From: Melanocharis versteri
Lineage: Eukaryota; Chordata; Aves; Passeriformes; Melanocharitidae
DNA: 64,000 nucleotides
Direction: 5' to 3'
NCBI GenBank assembly: GCA_013397845.1
Contig: VZTG01005248.1
Span: 3,356,341-3,420,340, forward strand
In this document: piece after piece, positions 1-11,469 of the stretch
How positions within the stretch are numbered: position 1 is the first letter of the stretch
How the letters are laid out: each line of letters begins with the position of its first letter
The notes under the pieces: model-generated
The model's database searches: none
What the model saw: only the letters and a program-made list of their open reading frames with translations
What the model was told of the DNA's origin: nothing
Translations under genes and position numbers: made by a program

Positions 1-1956
1 TGCCTTGTTTCACTATTTTTCAAATATTTTCTTCTTTCTTTTGTCTTTTAATTCACTTTAATTCATCTTTATTTTTCTTCTTTTATCACTTTGTTTTCTT
101 ATTTTTCTTTCTGTCCTTTGTGTGTGCTTTTTTTCTTTTCTTTCCTACCACATTATCAGCCAGGTATCATTTTTTCCATTTCCAATCCCAGCATACCCTA
201 TTATATTAGGTCCTTCATTGCACATCCAGCCATGTGTGTAATGAAGCCAGGAATACACAGAGTTAACCCCCAGTTTTCATGAATTTTAAGCGAGAATTCA
301 GATTAACAGGATACTGATCTACTTCTTCATATATTTTGCTTTTTTGCTCTGTCCATGCTTCTTTTCTACCTAGAATTTTCCATCATCTAGTCTTTTTGTT
401 TTCATATCCACTATTGTCACCCAAAAGTTCTTTCTAAAGATTAGAAAAAGACATTTTGCTAAATTATTTCCATGGGAATAGTATGCACCCATAAAACAAT
501 ATAAAACTAATGTATTCCCTAGATGTATCGAAAACCAGTTTGAATTCCATCTTTCTGCCTTCTCACCCACCGAGAAAGCTGGAAGTCAGTGTTCTCAAAC
601 CCAGGAAAGGCAGGGACAGACAAATCAGGAAAAAAATCAGCTGGAAAACATGAAGTAAAGATTGAAATCATTTTCTGTAGCAGTACCAGGCTGAAACTCA
701 AAAGACAGAAGCATTCCTTAAGTTCATTTTTTCCCTGCTGCAGTTGCCCCAGCTACAGACCAGGACCAACTTGTCTAAGCTGATAAAATCTGACAAGATC
801 ACAGTTTGTTGTGGAATAGCTTCAGGCTACCCTTTTTTGTTGTTGCTGTACTTGCAAAGACTTGGAGAATGATACAAAACCAAAAGGAAACAAAATCCAG
901 TTCCTCAACTTAATGCTGCAGACCTGCAGAACTGGTTCCAATGGCAGAATTAAATTCAATTTACTATAATATTCAAAAGTTAAATACAAATACATGATAT
1001 TCTAGCTATGAAGCTGTATATTTGGTATTTGTTCACTAGATTTTCTGATGGAATACAGAGGTGTATCTTGAAAGAAGCAAAAAGAAAAGGATTGATTTAC
1101 ATCATCTGAGAATCTCAGTGTCTGCCACTTACTATGAAATCTTCCCTTAATGCCCTCATGAATCATTCTATGATGTATAAACAGAGTTCACAACCTGTAA
1201 TTAACTGGCAACTCTTCCTTTGAAAAGAATGCACTGCTTACATGCAAATAACTATTTTATTTCATTCATGACTGTGTTTTCATATGATCTTCCATCTGGA
1301 AATGAAGATTTGGATTAATTTGCTCTAATTTTAGACATGCTGTTTGGGCATATGATTCCTCTAGCGCCTTAACTTGCGAATATTTTGCACGTAATATTTT
1401 TTATGTAGTGTATGCAATCAGAGTAATGTCTTCTCCTGGCTTTTAGTTTTTGATTTCCATTGTAAGAAAATGAGCAACCAATCGATTATTTCTACACCTT
1501 TTTTTTTTTTTCCACAAGGTAATAGTGGACTCTGGTAGGTCTCATATATTCACTGCCCCTGACACTCATAAAAATTAGGCCAGAGCAGATAATCACTTAC
1601 AGATAATCTCCTATGTATCACCAGCCATGAAAAACTATTCAGGAATCTTCTAGCAAATCTGATGACTTCTGTTAAACCTAAAAAATTCAGATTTAAAAAC
1701 AAAATGTATCCCAGATCTAGAGAAAAAATCACAGCATCATCAAAAAATTTGGTTGGAAGGAACTTCTGGGGTCATAAGTATGACAACCTGCTCAATGGAG
1801 GGCTAGTTTCAAAAATTCAGACAAATTAGGAAAATCTCTATTAAGATTCCACAGCATCTCTGTTCTTGTGTTGAAAGAGTCTCATGAAAATGTTTTTTCT
1901 TTATACATTGTTGGATTTTCTCTGTTACAGGTTGTGACCATTGTCTTCTGTTTGAC
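1..1956. other. Unique AT-rich non-coding DNA
   Basis: I see no gene or recognisable dispersed repeat here. The first 160 bases are strongly pyrimidine-rich on the plus strand (runs of T with scattered C), a low-complexity strand bias. A T-run lies near 1499-1512. All open frames are 66 codons or shorter and have no recognisable domain. Confidence 0.6.
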
Positions 1957-2810
1957 TCGTAGAATGGTTAGGTTTGGAAGGGGACCTTGAAAATCATCTA
2001 ATTCCAACCCCCTTCAGGGGGATTGTCCCTGAAGGGACACCTTCAACTAGACCAGGTTGCTCTGAGCCCCATTTAACCTGGCCTTGAACATCTCCAGGGA
2101 TGGGGCACAACTACACTGGACAACCTGTTCTAGTGCCCCACCACCCTCACAGTAAAGAATTTTTTTTCTAATCTAAACCTACTCTTTCAATGTGAACTCC
2201 TTCTCCCTTTTCCTGTCACTACATACTCTTGTAAACAGTCTTGCCTCATCTTTCCTGCAAGTTTCCTTCCGATACTGGAAGGCTGCAATTAAGCCACCCT
2301 GAAGACTTCTGTTTTCCAGACTGAACAAACCCAATTCTCTCAGCCTTTCCTTATAGGAGAGGTGCTCCATCCCTTTGATCAGCTTGGTGGCCTCCTTTGG
2401 ACTTGGTCCAACAGGTTGATGTCCTTCCCATGCTGGGGACCCCAGAGCTGGCTGCAGCACTGCAGGTGGGGTGTCAGCAGAGCAGAGGGACAGAATCCCT
2501 TCCCTCGCCCTGCTGGCCACGCTGCTTTGGATGCAGCCCAGGACACAGTTGGCTTTCTGTGCTGCAAGTGCACATTGCCAGGTCATGTCCAGCCTCTCAT
2601 CCACCAGCACTCCAAGTCCTCCTCGGACTTCAAATCTGTTCATCCTGCAGCCTGTATTGGTACGGGGGGTTGCCCCAACCTGGGTGCAGGACCTTGTACT
2701 TGGTCTTGTTAAACCATATGAGATTCCCATGTATCCACTTCTTTAGCCTGTCTTGGTCCCTCTGGACAGCATCCCATCCTTTAGGATGTGTCAACAGCAC
2801 CACTCAGCTT
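1957..2810 (-). mobile_element. CR1 LINE, 5'-truncated, 3' portion of ORF2 plus tail
   Basis: On the minus strand this reads as the C-terminal part of the CR1 ORF2 reverse transcriptase followed by the short CR1 3' tail. The plus-strand left edge, with its tagaatggtt-type start, is the reverse complement of the CR1 3' end. An open frame at 2179-2730 (183 codons) holds typical CR1 segments such as LGVLVDERLDMTWQCALAA and HLSYKERLRELGLFSLE. Between them the frame is wrong over about 40 codons. The expected LWGPQHGKDINLLDQVQRR segment lies in another minus frame at 2379-2573, so two indels cancel each other. The catalytic palm region is missing (5' truncation), so the copy is dead. CR1 insertions normally lack target duplications, and none is seen. 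Confidence 0.93.
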
Positions 2811-2879
2811 TTTGTTGTGTACTTTGAAAAATAGTCTGTCAACATCCAATTTTTAACCAAAAAATACCTGAAGGTTATT

Positions 2880-3395
2880 AAACCCTCTGATACATTTCTT
2901 CTTGAGCTGAACAAATCATATTCCTCAAGTAGACCTTATATGGCTTCTGTTCCATTTCCCAGACATCTTGTGGCACTTTGACAGTCGTCTCTATCTGTTG
3001 ATATTTCTGTTTCAAAAGTGGGCCATTCTTGAGGCAGAGTCATATAGAGGACTAATAGCTTCCCTCAACCTGCTAGCAACACTTTTGATGCTGTAGCTGG
3101 TTAGGATTCACCATCCCAAATAAACACACTGTTGATCCATGTTTGATTTGTTGCTCACACAACACCCAGGTTCTGTCTCTGCAGAGATGTTGCTCAGCCT
3201 GGACAATTTCATGGGGTCATTCTCCTCCAAGTGCAGGACTTTTCTGAACTCCCTAAGCAATTCCTAATGGGACAATTCCTCCTTCATCCCTCTAGAAGGC
3301 AGAAATTTGGTGTCACCCACAGACTTGCTAAGGGTGCGTTCTTTCCCGAGGTCCAGAGCATGGAAGAAAGTATTAAACAATGCTAATGTCAGTAT
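2880..3395 (-). mobile_element. CR1 LINE fragment, strongly degraded
   Basis: This is an older CR1 copy in the same orientation as its neighbours. Plus-strand blocks that match the reverse complement of CR1 ORF2 include the 'cttccctcaacctgctagc' block near 3060, the 'ctccaagtgcaggactt' block near 3223 and the 'cagacttgctaagggtgcg' block near 3320. They are in the correct order. No open frame survives. The lower end (2880-3050) aligns only loosely, by eye. It may be part of a larger CR1 interrupted by the younger copy at 1957-2810. Confidence 0.75.
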
Positions 3396-3477
3396 TTTAA
3401 ATCTGAGGAGGATAATTTTGGTCAAAACTCATAGCTTTGATCAAAATATGAAGGCACATTGCTGCCCAGATAATATA

Positions 3478-3545
3478 GAATCATAAAATCGTGGAATATG
3501 CTGAGTTGAAAGGGACCCACTGCAGATCATCCCAGGAGTTTTTGA
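3478..3545 (-). mobile_element. CR1 LINE 3' tail fragment
   Basis: This short block starts with an aatcataaaatcg-like end and continues with 'gctgagttgaaagggaccca' and 'gatcatcccaggag'. That is the reverse complement of a common CR1 3' terminus (gagttggaagggaccca...gatcat). It is only about 65 bp long, with no coding content. It is probably a severely 5'-truncated copy, or the 3' end of the degraded element next to it. Confidence 0.7.
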
Positions 3546-5146
3546 GAAAGGTTAGCTCTTTTTGCTGTACCATATCTATGGTCTATGAACAGAGCTAAAA
3601 AACAGTACAGTAATATGGATAATTAAAAACAAGCTGTTGATGCTTATTTTCACCAGAGACAGGTTAGCAATATAGGAACTCTACTTGCTAAATTATATGA
3701 AACATAACTTTAAGAAGTGTATTTTTGGAAATATTTATGTTGTGATAGCCTATCCAAACTATTTTCATCAGGAGGAGTTCCCAAGTGTGCTGTGAACTGG
3801 GTATCACTCATACATAAAGCATTAAAGAATAATTACTTAAACACCTATCTCTAATCCTTTTCCTGTTAACAGTGCCAAGTTACTCACAAAGCCCAAAGTA
3901 GATGTCTTTTGGATTTTATGAGCCAGATTTTTTTCCTTGGCATGGTGAACAACGAAAAGTTGCACTGATATTACAGAATGTAAGTTGCACATATTTTATT
4001 ATCTAACATGACATGTCTTTGTGACTGGGCATGGCTTGCCAAAAAGAGAGCACTAATTGAAAATTGGTTTGCTCACACGGTGCCAAAAATATAATTCCTA
4101 AAGATAACATTTGAGTCAAAACAGACAGAAGAATGCCTCTGTCTTTGAGCTGCATCAAGACCACAACTAACTCGTTCCTGAAATGTCTATAAAAAGACCC
4201 TTTTGTTTTACTTTCTTGACAAAAAGCATGCATACTACAGTGAAAACGGCATGTCTGTTTGTATGCCTCTGTATATGTGTACATATGTACATGACTGATT
4301 TCTTAAGGTCTTACCTTCAAATTTAGTAGAGAATGCTCTAGCAAGGCCTAAAATTTAGCAACTATGTCGTTACATCTTCCAGGATCAACGGCTTTGTTTA
4401 CAAATTCCCCTAAATATAGAAATTACTTTACATTTGTCTCTGTAAAAGCTTACCTCTTATCTGAAACTGTTCTGATTTGTGTCCTTTGTCCTTGATACTT
4501 AGTGTTTCCTTGACTTCTAGACTCAAGAATGGAAAGATATATTTCGGGCGAAGGAGGTAGCATCCCTTTGAAACAAAGTATCTTGTGTTTCTGAACAGAT
4601 GAAAATGAGTGCTCTTTTGGATGCTTGTGAAGGTTAAATGAATGTACAGTTCTGGAATAGGTTTCTGCCTGAAGGTCAGAGTCAGCATATAACAGGCCTC
4701 TTGCTGATACATCAGCCACTCCCCTTCCCGGGCTCTGCTCAGAGCCTGGTGTGTGCCTTCCCTTTGGAGCACCCATACTCAAAACAGCAGGGACATGCTG
4801 AAGGAAATCATATTGTTATCCCACAGAGGTCTGGAGCAATTGAATACAGAAAGTAGTCTCTTGGAAGTGTTTGCAAGTGGTAAAATGGAGAAAAGTTGTG
4901 AAGCTGCATGCTGTTGCTCCTCAGGACAGTCACACATCCTTCGTCACCCCAGTTGCAGATTTTTTTTCAAATACTGCCTATTCATTTGTTATTTTAAATT
5001 GTCTTACACTACAAGCCTGTGGTTTTCAGAAATAGAATTTCTTGTGTGTCTAGATCTATTAATCTTGCTGTTTGTGCTCTGTTAACTGTTAAAAAGAATC
5101 TTTGTTTTATTGCAACTAAAAATGATTGAGATCCTAGCACACACAG

Positions 5147-5186
<40 letters not shown>

Positions 5187-6825
5187 TAATGATACAGGAA
5201 AAAATATCAAAATCTTTAATCACAAGTAACCCTTAGGTGAACTATTGATAGAATGACTCTTTAGACTTTTGCTTATATTTACTATAAATTTCACATCCTC
5301 ATAACAGTTATGATTATTATTTTTTAAAAAAATTCAATTTGGAATTAAGCATCTTGAAACTAAAACAGGTAAACCTGATGAAAATTTCTATGAGAATCTA
5401 AGTTTGCTGAAATTCACGATTGTTTATTTCATCTGAAGCGCAGTCTATAAGGGGCCATTCATCTGTACGGAGACTATGTGAAAACAAGATATATAGTAGC
5501 CTGCACAATTAGAGGTTAATGGAAAAATCATTAATTTCAACAGGACAACAATTGCATTTTATAGGCAATGTGATATTTAATCAAAATAAAATATCTGGGC
5601 TGCTACACAATCCTGTCATTAATATACATCCCTGCTCCTGATAGTAGCTTCTGGCAGTCTCAATAGGCTAAATTCTAACTTTTTAAAGAAGAATTAAAGT
5701 CATAAAAGGAGGTACGTGAACTATACCTTGCCATGTAATCTGGACTAAGTAGTTAGCAAAGGCAGACATAGAAAAATAATGTATTTCCAGTTTTGTTCCT
5801 TTTCTCCATTTCAGAGAGTATAGTTGTTTTATAGAGACCCATTCTCTCTCATTCAGATTTTCTTTCAACAAATTTTAGTATATCTCTACACTGAGTACTC
5901 GAACAAGTGGAAAATGTGGAATTTATCTATGTGAAGTAGGTTAAAAATACTAAAAATGTTAATATAGGGAGTTATTAAATATGGAATGAAATGTGTGAAT
6001 TCAAAAACAGACTCAATTTCAAGACATAAGGACAAAGATAAATATTTGCAGGTTGAGAATACATATAGAAGTGTAAAACATATGAACAATTACCACTTGA
6101 AGTACATCAGAAGTTCTGCTCAGTAATTGTTAGTTAATTTATACCACTTGCTTCCATTTTGGCAAGAGATGACAAGTTTAATCTGGAAATGTAATGAGCT
6201 ATTTATAGCTTTCACAGCAAAATAGGAATCACAGATTTCTTAGGGAGAGATTTACATCTAAGATTCTCTGGAAAAAGTGAGCAAGAAAGATGTTGGCCAA
6301 GATTATATCTTGTATAATCTGTAACCAAAATACTAGCAATACCTTTATTTACAGCCAGAAAAAATAAGACTTTTACATTCTTAGAACTATAAATTGCACC
6401 TATTATTTTAGAGTCTTTAAGTCGGCTGCTGCCATTCAAGAAGGTTGCTTGAGACTTGGGATAGTACTATGGAACATCAGTAGGGTTTAAATAAGTGTCA
6501 AAAAAGGGTAAATAAGATCATAAGAACTATTCAAAAAAAGGAAGTAGAGAGCAAAATGCAACACGTCAATATGATCCTGCTTAAACCCATTGTGAATTGA
6601 CATCTTGACTTCTATGTGAAATTCAGGTTTCCTTTTTTTACTTATCTTCTCAATAAATAGGCATCGAAGAGAAGCAGCTTTCCAAAATTAAACCTTTAAA
6701 AATGGTACCATGAGATAATATAGAATCCAAATGTTTATGAGTTCTAAAAATGAAGCTGATAAATTAATAGAAAACATGACAAACATGTCAATCAAGGATT
6801 ATTAAAGGTAAAAATGGCCTAATCG
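3546..6825. other. Unique AT-rich non-coding DNA
   Basis: Apart from one microsatellite at 5151-5184, I recognise nothing in this stretch. Overlapping minus-strand frames at 4428-4782 (114 and 110 codons) are in different phases and show no domain, so I do not call them. A slightly GC-richer patch lies around 4660-4800. Confidence 0.55.
5151..5184. repeat. (AC)17 microsatellite
   Basis: Seventeen uninterrupted AC dinucleotides, preceded by an imperfect CA-rich stretch from about 5138. This is the longest perfect dinucleotide array in the window and is likely polymorphic between individuals. Confidence 0.97.
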
Positions 6826-7500
6826 AAGAATCATAGAATGGGAAAAGACTACAGTGACTCGTCTGGTCAACTTTGCCATTCATTCAGGGTCCTCCTAGAC
6901 CACATAGCACAGGATTGTGTCCAGACAGTTCCTGAATATCTCCAGTGATGGAGACTCCACACACTCTCTGGGCAACCTGTTCCAGTCACCCACAATGTAA
7001 AGTTCTTCCTCACGTTCAGGTGGACACTGAGCTTCCTGTGCATCAGTTTCTGCCCATTGTCTCTTGTCCTGTTGCTTGGCACCACCAAGCAGTGCCTGAA
7101 TCCATCTTCCTGACATCCTCCCTTCAGATACCCGTATACATTGATGAGGTCTCCACTCTCTCTTCTCAAGGTGGAACAGGCCCAAATGCTTCAGCCTTTC
7201 CTCATAAGAGAGATACTCCAGCACTTTAGTCGCCAGCCTGCTCCAGGAGCTCCGTATCTCCGTTGTCCTGAGGAGCCCAGAACTGGACACAGCACTCTAG
7301 ATGTGCCTCACCAGGACAGTGTAGGGGGGCAGGATCATTTCCTTCAACCTGCTGACAGTGCTCTTCCTAATGCAGCCCAGGATATCATTGACTTTCTTGG
7401 CCACAAGGACACACTGCTGGCTCACAGACAGCTTGTTGTCTACCAGGACTCTCAGGTCCTTTTCTGCAGAGCTGCTTTGCACGAGGTCAACCCTCAGCAA
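6826..7500 (-). mobile_element. CR1 LINE, 5'-truncated 3' portion
   Basis: This is a minus-strand CR1 with its 3' terminus at the low-coordinate end (gaatcatagaatggg). Three minus frames carry successive pieces of the ORF2 C-terminus. 7297-7500 holds VLVDNKLSVSQQCVLVAKKV. 6895-7290 begins with LEYLSYEERLKHLGLF and ends with DWNRLPRECVESPSLEIF. A third frame covers 6867-7169. The frame changes mean at least two indels, so it is a pseudogene copy. The 5' truncation point abuts an A-rich run at 7499-7529. Confidence 0.93.
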
Positions 7501-7529
7501 AAAAAAAAATAAAAAAGAAAAAAATAAAT
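7499..7529. repeat. A-rich low-complexity tract
   Basis: A run of A with scattered T and G directly at the 5' truncation point of the CR1 copy. It could be the pre-existing target-site sequence or later slippage. CR1 itself ends in a short octamer repeat rather than poly(A). Confidence 0.85.
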
Positions 7530-8562
7530 CCCTGATTCAGGTTGGAAAAATTTTGAGGGTATGTCTGGGAAAGTAACACTGTGAAGTTCCCCATTTCCCT
7601 AAATCTTGGCCGTTGTAAGAGACGGGCAACGGACCAGGACAGTAAGTTTAGGTATTTATGGGCTTTCCTATGCTCTTAAGTAATGAGAATAGTGAAGAAA
7701 TGAAAGTAGATCTGGGATATAGTCCTTTGCACATCTATATGCAGAAATATATACAGCCAAATTTGCCTGGGTGTTGACATTAGGAATCGCAATATAAAAA
7801 AGCCACTGAAGTAGGGATATGAAAAGTATGGTGCAAGGTCAGCAAATAATAATTTAATGTGAATGGATTTCAAATCCAGCCTTAAGCCGTTACTGGTAGA
7901 AGAGATATAAAATTGTCATGTTTTACTTCCCACAAATCCATTGGAATTAGCTACTACCTTGGAGTGAGGGTGCAATACAGAAACACTCCCAGCTCACTGC
8001 TGGGATCTACCTCACAGAAATCAGGCTGTGGAAATCTAAAGCACTGTTCAGTTTTAAGATGTCACATAATCCTCCTAGTCCTGGTAGAAACATAATAATG
8101 TTGGTAATACATTTCCTCCCAGATAATTTGCATCTATTGGAAAAGTAGCATATATCCGATCAGAAATGCAGTGGGGAATGGAAGTGAGACAGACATTAAT
8201 CTATTTACAGTTCATTGACTCTCTGAATGAAATTCAAGCGTGTGGCCTCATTTGTGAAAGACAGAGGAAAAAGCCTTGAAAATCTTATTTTAAAAATTAT
8301 TACTTAAGAAGGTTAATTGTGTATTCAAGACACTAGGTTTTAGCTTTCTTTAAAACAAAGCAAAAATTGTATTTTGGTTTAATTATGTAACTAACAAACA
8401 TAATTTTATTACAGTCTACTGAAAAAACATAGAAGAGGTTGCTATATTTTTACCACACTCGCCTGCAATGAATACAGTGACATATGGACTGGGATGTTTT
8501 TCTCTTGAACTACATCCAATTTAATTAGAAAAAACAAAATAAGGGGAAAATACTGGCAAATT

Positions 8563-8599
8563 AAAAGAAAAGGGGAAAAAAGGAAAAAAGAGAGAGAAA
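8563..8599 (+). repeat. Purine-only tract
   Basis: Thirty-seven consecutive purines (A-rich with G clusters) on the plus strand. This is simple low-complexity sequence. Confidence 0.9.
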
Positions 8600-9013
8600 T
8601 ACGCACTTGCAGAAGTTCAAAGAAATACTTTGACTCCATTGTTATAAGTCACCCGTTTAGAAGCTGGCAGAGCATTCATATCTCGTGCAGTTAGCCCATG
8701 CTGTCTCCCACAGAAATGAAGAAGCAGGGTGCTGAGCAATTCCCACTGAAATCAACCATAGCTGGCTTCAAGCTGTGTTTTCCTGCTATTAGGACTTGCT
8801 TTGCAGATAAAGGTGTAGGAAATACTGATAATCTCTTTAACCTCATCCTTCGTGCAAATCCTACAAGACTTGCTGAAGCATGCTGCTTGATTAATGCAAA
8901 ACTGAATAACCTTTCTGAAACATTCGCATTTAAATAAAAAGAAAAAAGAAGGAAAGAGAGCTGATGGTATGCATCAGGACTTCAACCTGGATTTAAAATC
9001 TTTGCTAAGGATT

Positions 9014-9078
9014 TTCTGTGTGGCCTTGGGGCTTGCAGTAATTTCCCATATGCCTGCTATTATCCTGTAGTAAAGTGT
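9014..9078 (+). mobile_element. Possible MIR-type SINE remnant
   Basis: The text 'ttctgtgtggccttggggc' followed by 'cagtaatttcccatatgcctg' and 'attatcctgtag' follows the order of the conserved MIR core (tgtgaccttgggcaagtcactta...cctcagt...ctgtaaa). The match is short and diverged, and the flanks do not extend it, so this is tentative. Confidence 0.35.
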
Positions 9079-10419
9079 AGAATCTTCTCTCCCCAAGTAT
9101 CTCAGATTAGCTCGTACTTTCCATGCGTCATCTGACTTAACATAAATCGACAATATGTCTTATCCTGTTTATAAATCTATACTCCAGTATGTCACCCTAG
9201 TTTCTCCAAAACCCTGCTGAACTGCCTATTACCTCCACAGGAGTCTAGATTTCCACCAGCTGATGTGTGAAGAGCTGCAGAGGCTTGTGGCTACCAAAAC
9301 ATAGGGAGTGCTAATTTACACCTACTGAGCTTCCAGCAAGGCTTCCAGGAGATGTATTCTTCACAAAAAACGTTTAGGTCTGTAAGTGATCTGACAGCAT
9401 GCTTACACTACTAAATCAAACACTACCAAATCAAATGCTGCGCATTAGACAATCACAGAAAAACCTTTTTAAGACTGACTGGAGTTAGTGTCCCTTTATT
9501 TCTAGCTGCTTGAGGAAGAAAATACATTCAGAAAATGGAGTAGGGATTGTTATCTAAACACAGTTCTGTCTAGTTTGTAGCAAATAAGCAGATTTTTACT
9601 AGTCACCAGGATAATCCATACTCTGTGATGAGGCCTATAATTCTTGTTGATACCTCTTCATCTTGCATACAATCTAATTAGATGACACAAGGATATTTCC
9701 TTCTTTATAGGATACAGTCAATGGGAACCCTGAGTCTGCAACACACTTACTTGACCTGCTTCACTGTTCCAGGGCTAACAGTATTATTTCATCCCACAGC
9801 ACTGCTCCTGCACTGGATCATTTTACACAGCACCATCAGGACCCACTCTCCAGGTGAGGACAAAAGGCAGAGATGAATGAGACAGTGGATCTTGGAGAAA
9901 CGTGGGATAGAACTTCAGGGAAATTTGACTTTGATGGGAAGTAATTGGGGCTGAACCTAATGAGCTGGTTTGGGAGGAGTCGGTACACAAGAGAAAGTGT
10001 GAAGCAATATATAGTACTATACTTGAAACTGCGGATTTAATGGCCTATGCACACATTGAAATGTTGCATTCTTATCCTATAAACTGAGAGTAGGAATGTA
10101 AGATTTGCTTATATTGAACAAGACAGGGCGATATAGCTAATTTCCTTTCATTACTTGGGAGAAGACAGGTGGCTTTCATCCCTCAGTGAGACAAGTATAG
10201 GAAAACTGGATGATACAATTTCTGTGTGTTTTTAACCCCATGCTAATAATTGACAATATCGGAAAATAAAACCTTCAAAGCAAAGAATCTGATTGAGATA
10301 TTTTTGTACCTAACTGACTTTGGATACTTTCAGCTTCTTCTTTTTCTCCTAATTTTCCTCTGATTAGTTAATATAGTTTCTTATTCTGCTCACTGAACCT
10401 TCTTTTCGGTGACAAGAGC

Positions 10420-10875
10420 TGAGGAAAACACTGATGTAGTTAATACCTTCTTTGCACCAGGCTTTAATGGTAAGACCAGTTGTTCTGTAAGTACCCAACC
10501 CCCTGACCTAAAGACAGGGAAGGGGGGGAAAATGAAGCCCCTGTAGGGGGAATGGTCAGTGATCTGCTACTCCACTTAAACGCACACAAGTCTATGGGGC
10601 TGGACGGGATCCACTCAAGGATACTGAGGGAGCTGCTGAAAGTGCTCACCAAGCCCCTTTCAACAATTTAGCATTGATGGTAGGAGAAATTTCTTCACAG
10701 AAACAGCACTGGTACAGGCTGCTCAGGTAGATGGTCGGGTCACCATCCCTGGAGGTATTTAAAAGACATATAAATATGGCACTCAGGGATGCGGTTTAGT
10801 GGTGGACTTGGTTAACATTTGAACTCAATGATCTATAGGTCTTTTCCACACTAAATCACTCTAAGATTCTATAAA
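10420..10875 (+). mobile_element. CR1 LINE, internally deleted
   Basis: On the plus strand, 10420-10663 reads as an internal part of the CR1 ORF2 reverse transcriptase. One frame gives HKSMGLDGIHSRILRELLKV followed by LTKPLSTI, the conserved finger/palm entry region. From about 10671 the sequence jumps to the ORF2 end and 3' tail ('ggtaggagaaatttcttcac', 'ccatccctggaggtattt', 'ggtcttttccacac', then attctaagattctat). The intervening part of ORF2, on the order of a kilobase in a full element, is absent. Either one copy suffered an internal deletion or two copies lie end to end. The shared orientation and abrupt join favour a deletion. Confidence 0.88.
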
Positions 10876-10892
10876 TATCACTCTTCAAAGTG

Positions 10893-11469
10893 GGTTGTGA
10901 TTTAACTCCAGCCAGCAACCGAATACCATGCAGACACTCACTTCCCCACCAGTGGAATCAGGGAGAAAATTGGAAGCATAAAGACTAGAAAACTTGTGTT
11001 GAGATAAAGAGAGTTTCCTAGGGAAAGCAAAAGCCACATACTCAAACAAAGCAAAAGAATGCTCCCTCACTGCTTCCCAGAAGCAGACAGACATTCAGCA
11101 ATCACCAGAAAAGCAGGGCCCCACCACACACTACAGTTACTCAGGAATACAAGCATCATCACAACATTTCCCCCTTTCTCCCCCTTCCTCCCACTTTATA
11201 TAATGAGCATGATGTCATACAGTCTGGAACATCCATTTGGTCAATTTGAAACACCTGTCTCAGCTGTGTCTTCTCCCAGCCTCCCTTGCACCTCCAGGCT
11301 CCTTACCAGGGTAGGAGTATGAAAAACAGAAAAGGCCTCGGCTCTGTGTAAGTCCTGCTCAGCAATAACGAAAACATCTCTATATTTTCAACACCATGTT
11401 CAGCATAAATCCAAAACATAGTCCCATACTAGCCCCTGCAAAGAAAATTACCCAGTCAAAACCAGCACA
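10893..11469 (-). mobile_element. Solo LTR of an endogenous retrovirus (avian ERVL-like)
   Basis: This is about 577 bp. Read on the minus strand it starts TGTGCTGGTTTTGACTGGG and ends near GGAGTTAAATCACAACC. I recognise this LTR type as very common in bird genomes. The U3 promoter has a TATA box (reverse complement of tttatata at 11195-11202). The downstream part carries the characteristic 'gacagacattcag' and 'agcagggccccaccac' blocks in reverse orientation. No internal retroviral sequence flanks it, so it is a solo LTR. No clear target duplication remains, which suggests age. Assignment to the ERVL class is from memory of the family and is less certain than the LTR call. A second, plus-strand copy lies at 55983-58156. 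Confidence 0.85.
11195..11202 (-). promoter_or_regulatory. TATA box of the solo LTR
   Basis: tttatata on the plus strand gives TATATAAA on the minus strand, within the U3 region of the LTR and about 270 bp from its start. This is the usual place for an LTR promoter. Whether it is still active cannot be seen. Confidence 0.6.

Larger units (their letters stand above)
7530..10419. other. Unique AT-rich non-coding DNA
   Basis: No gene was recognised. The stretch contains a 37-base all-purine tract at 8563-8599 and a MIR-like remnant near 9014-9078. All open frames are 79 codons or shorter and have no recognisable features. Confidence 0.55.

Noticed and set aside
2362..2834. Plus-strand open frames of 91-145 codons
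   Set aside because: They are antisense shadows of the minus-strand CR1 reverse transcriptase.
4428..4782. Two overlapping minus-strand frames of 114 and 110 codons
   Set aside because: They are in different phases with no domain, signal peptide or recognisable similarity, in ordinary AT-rich sequence.
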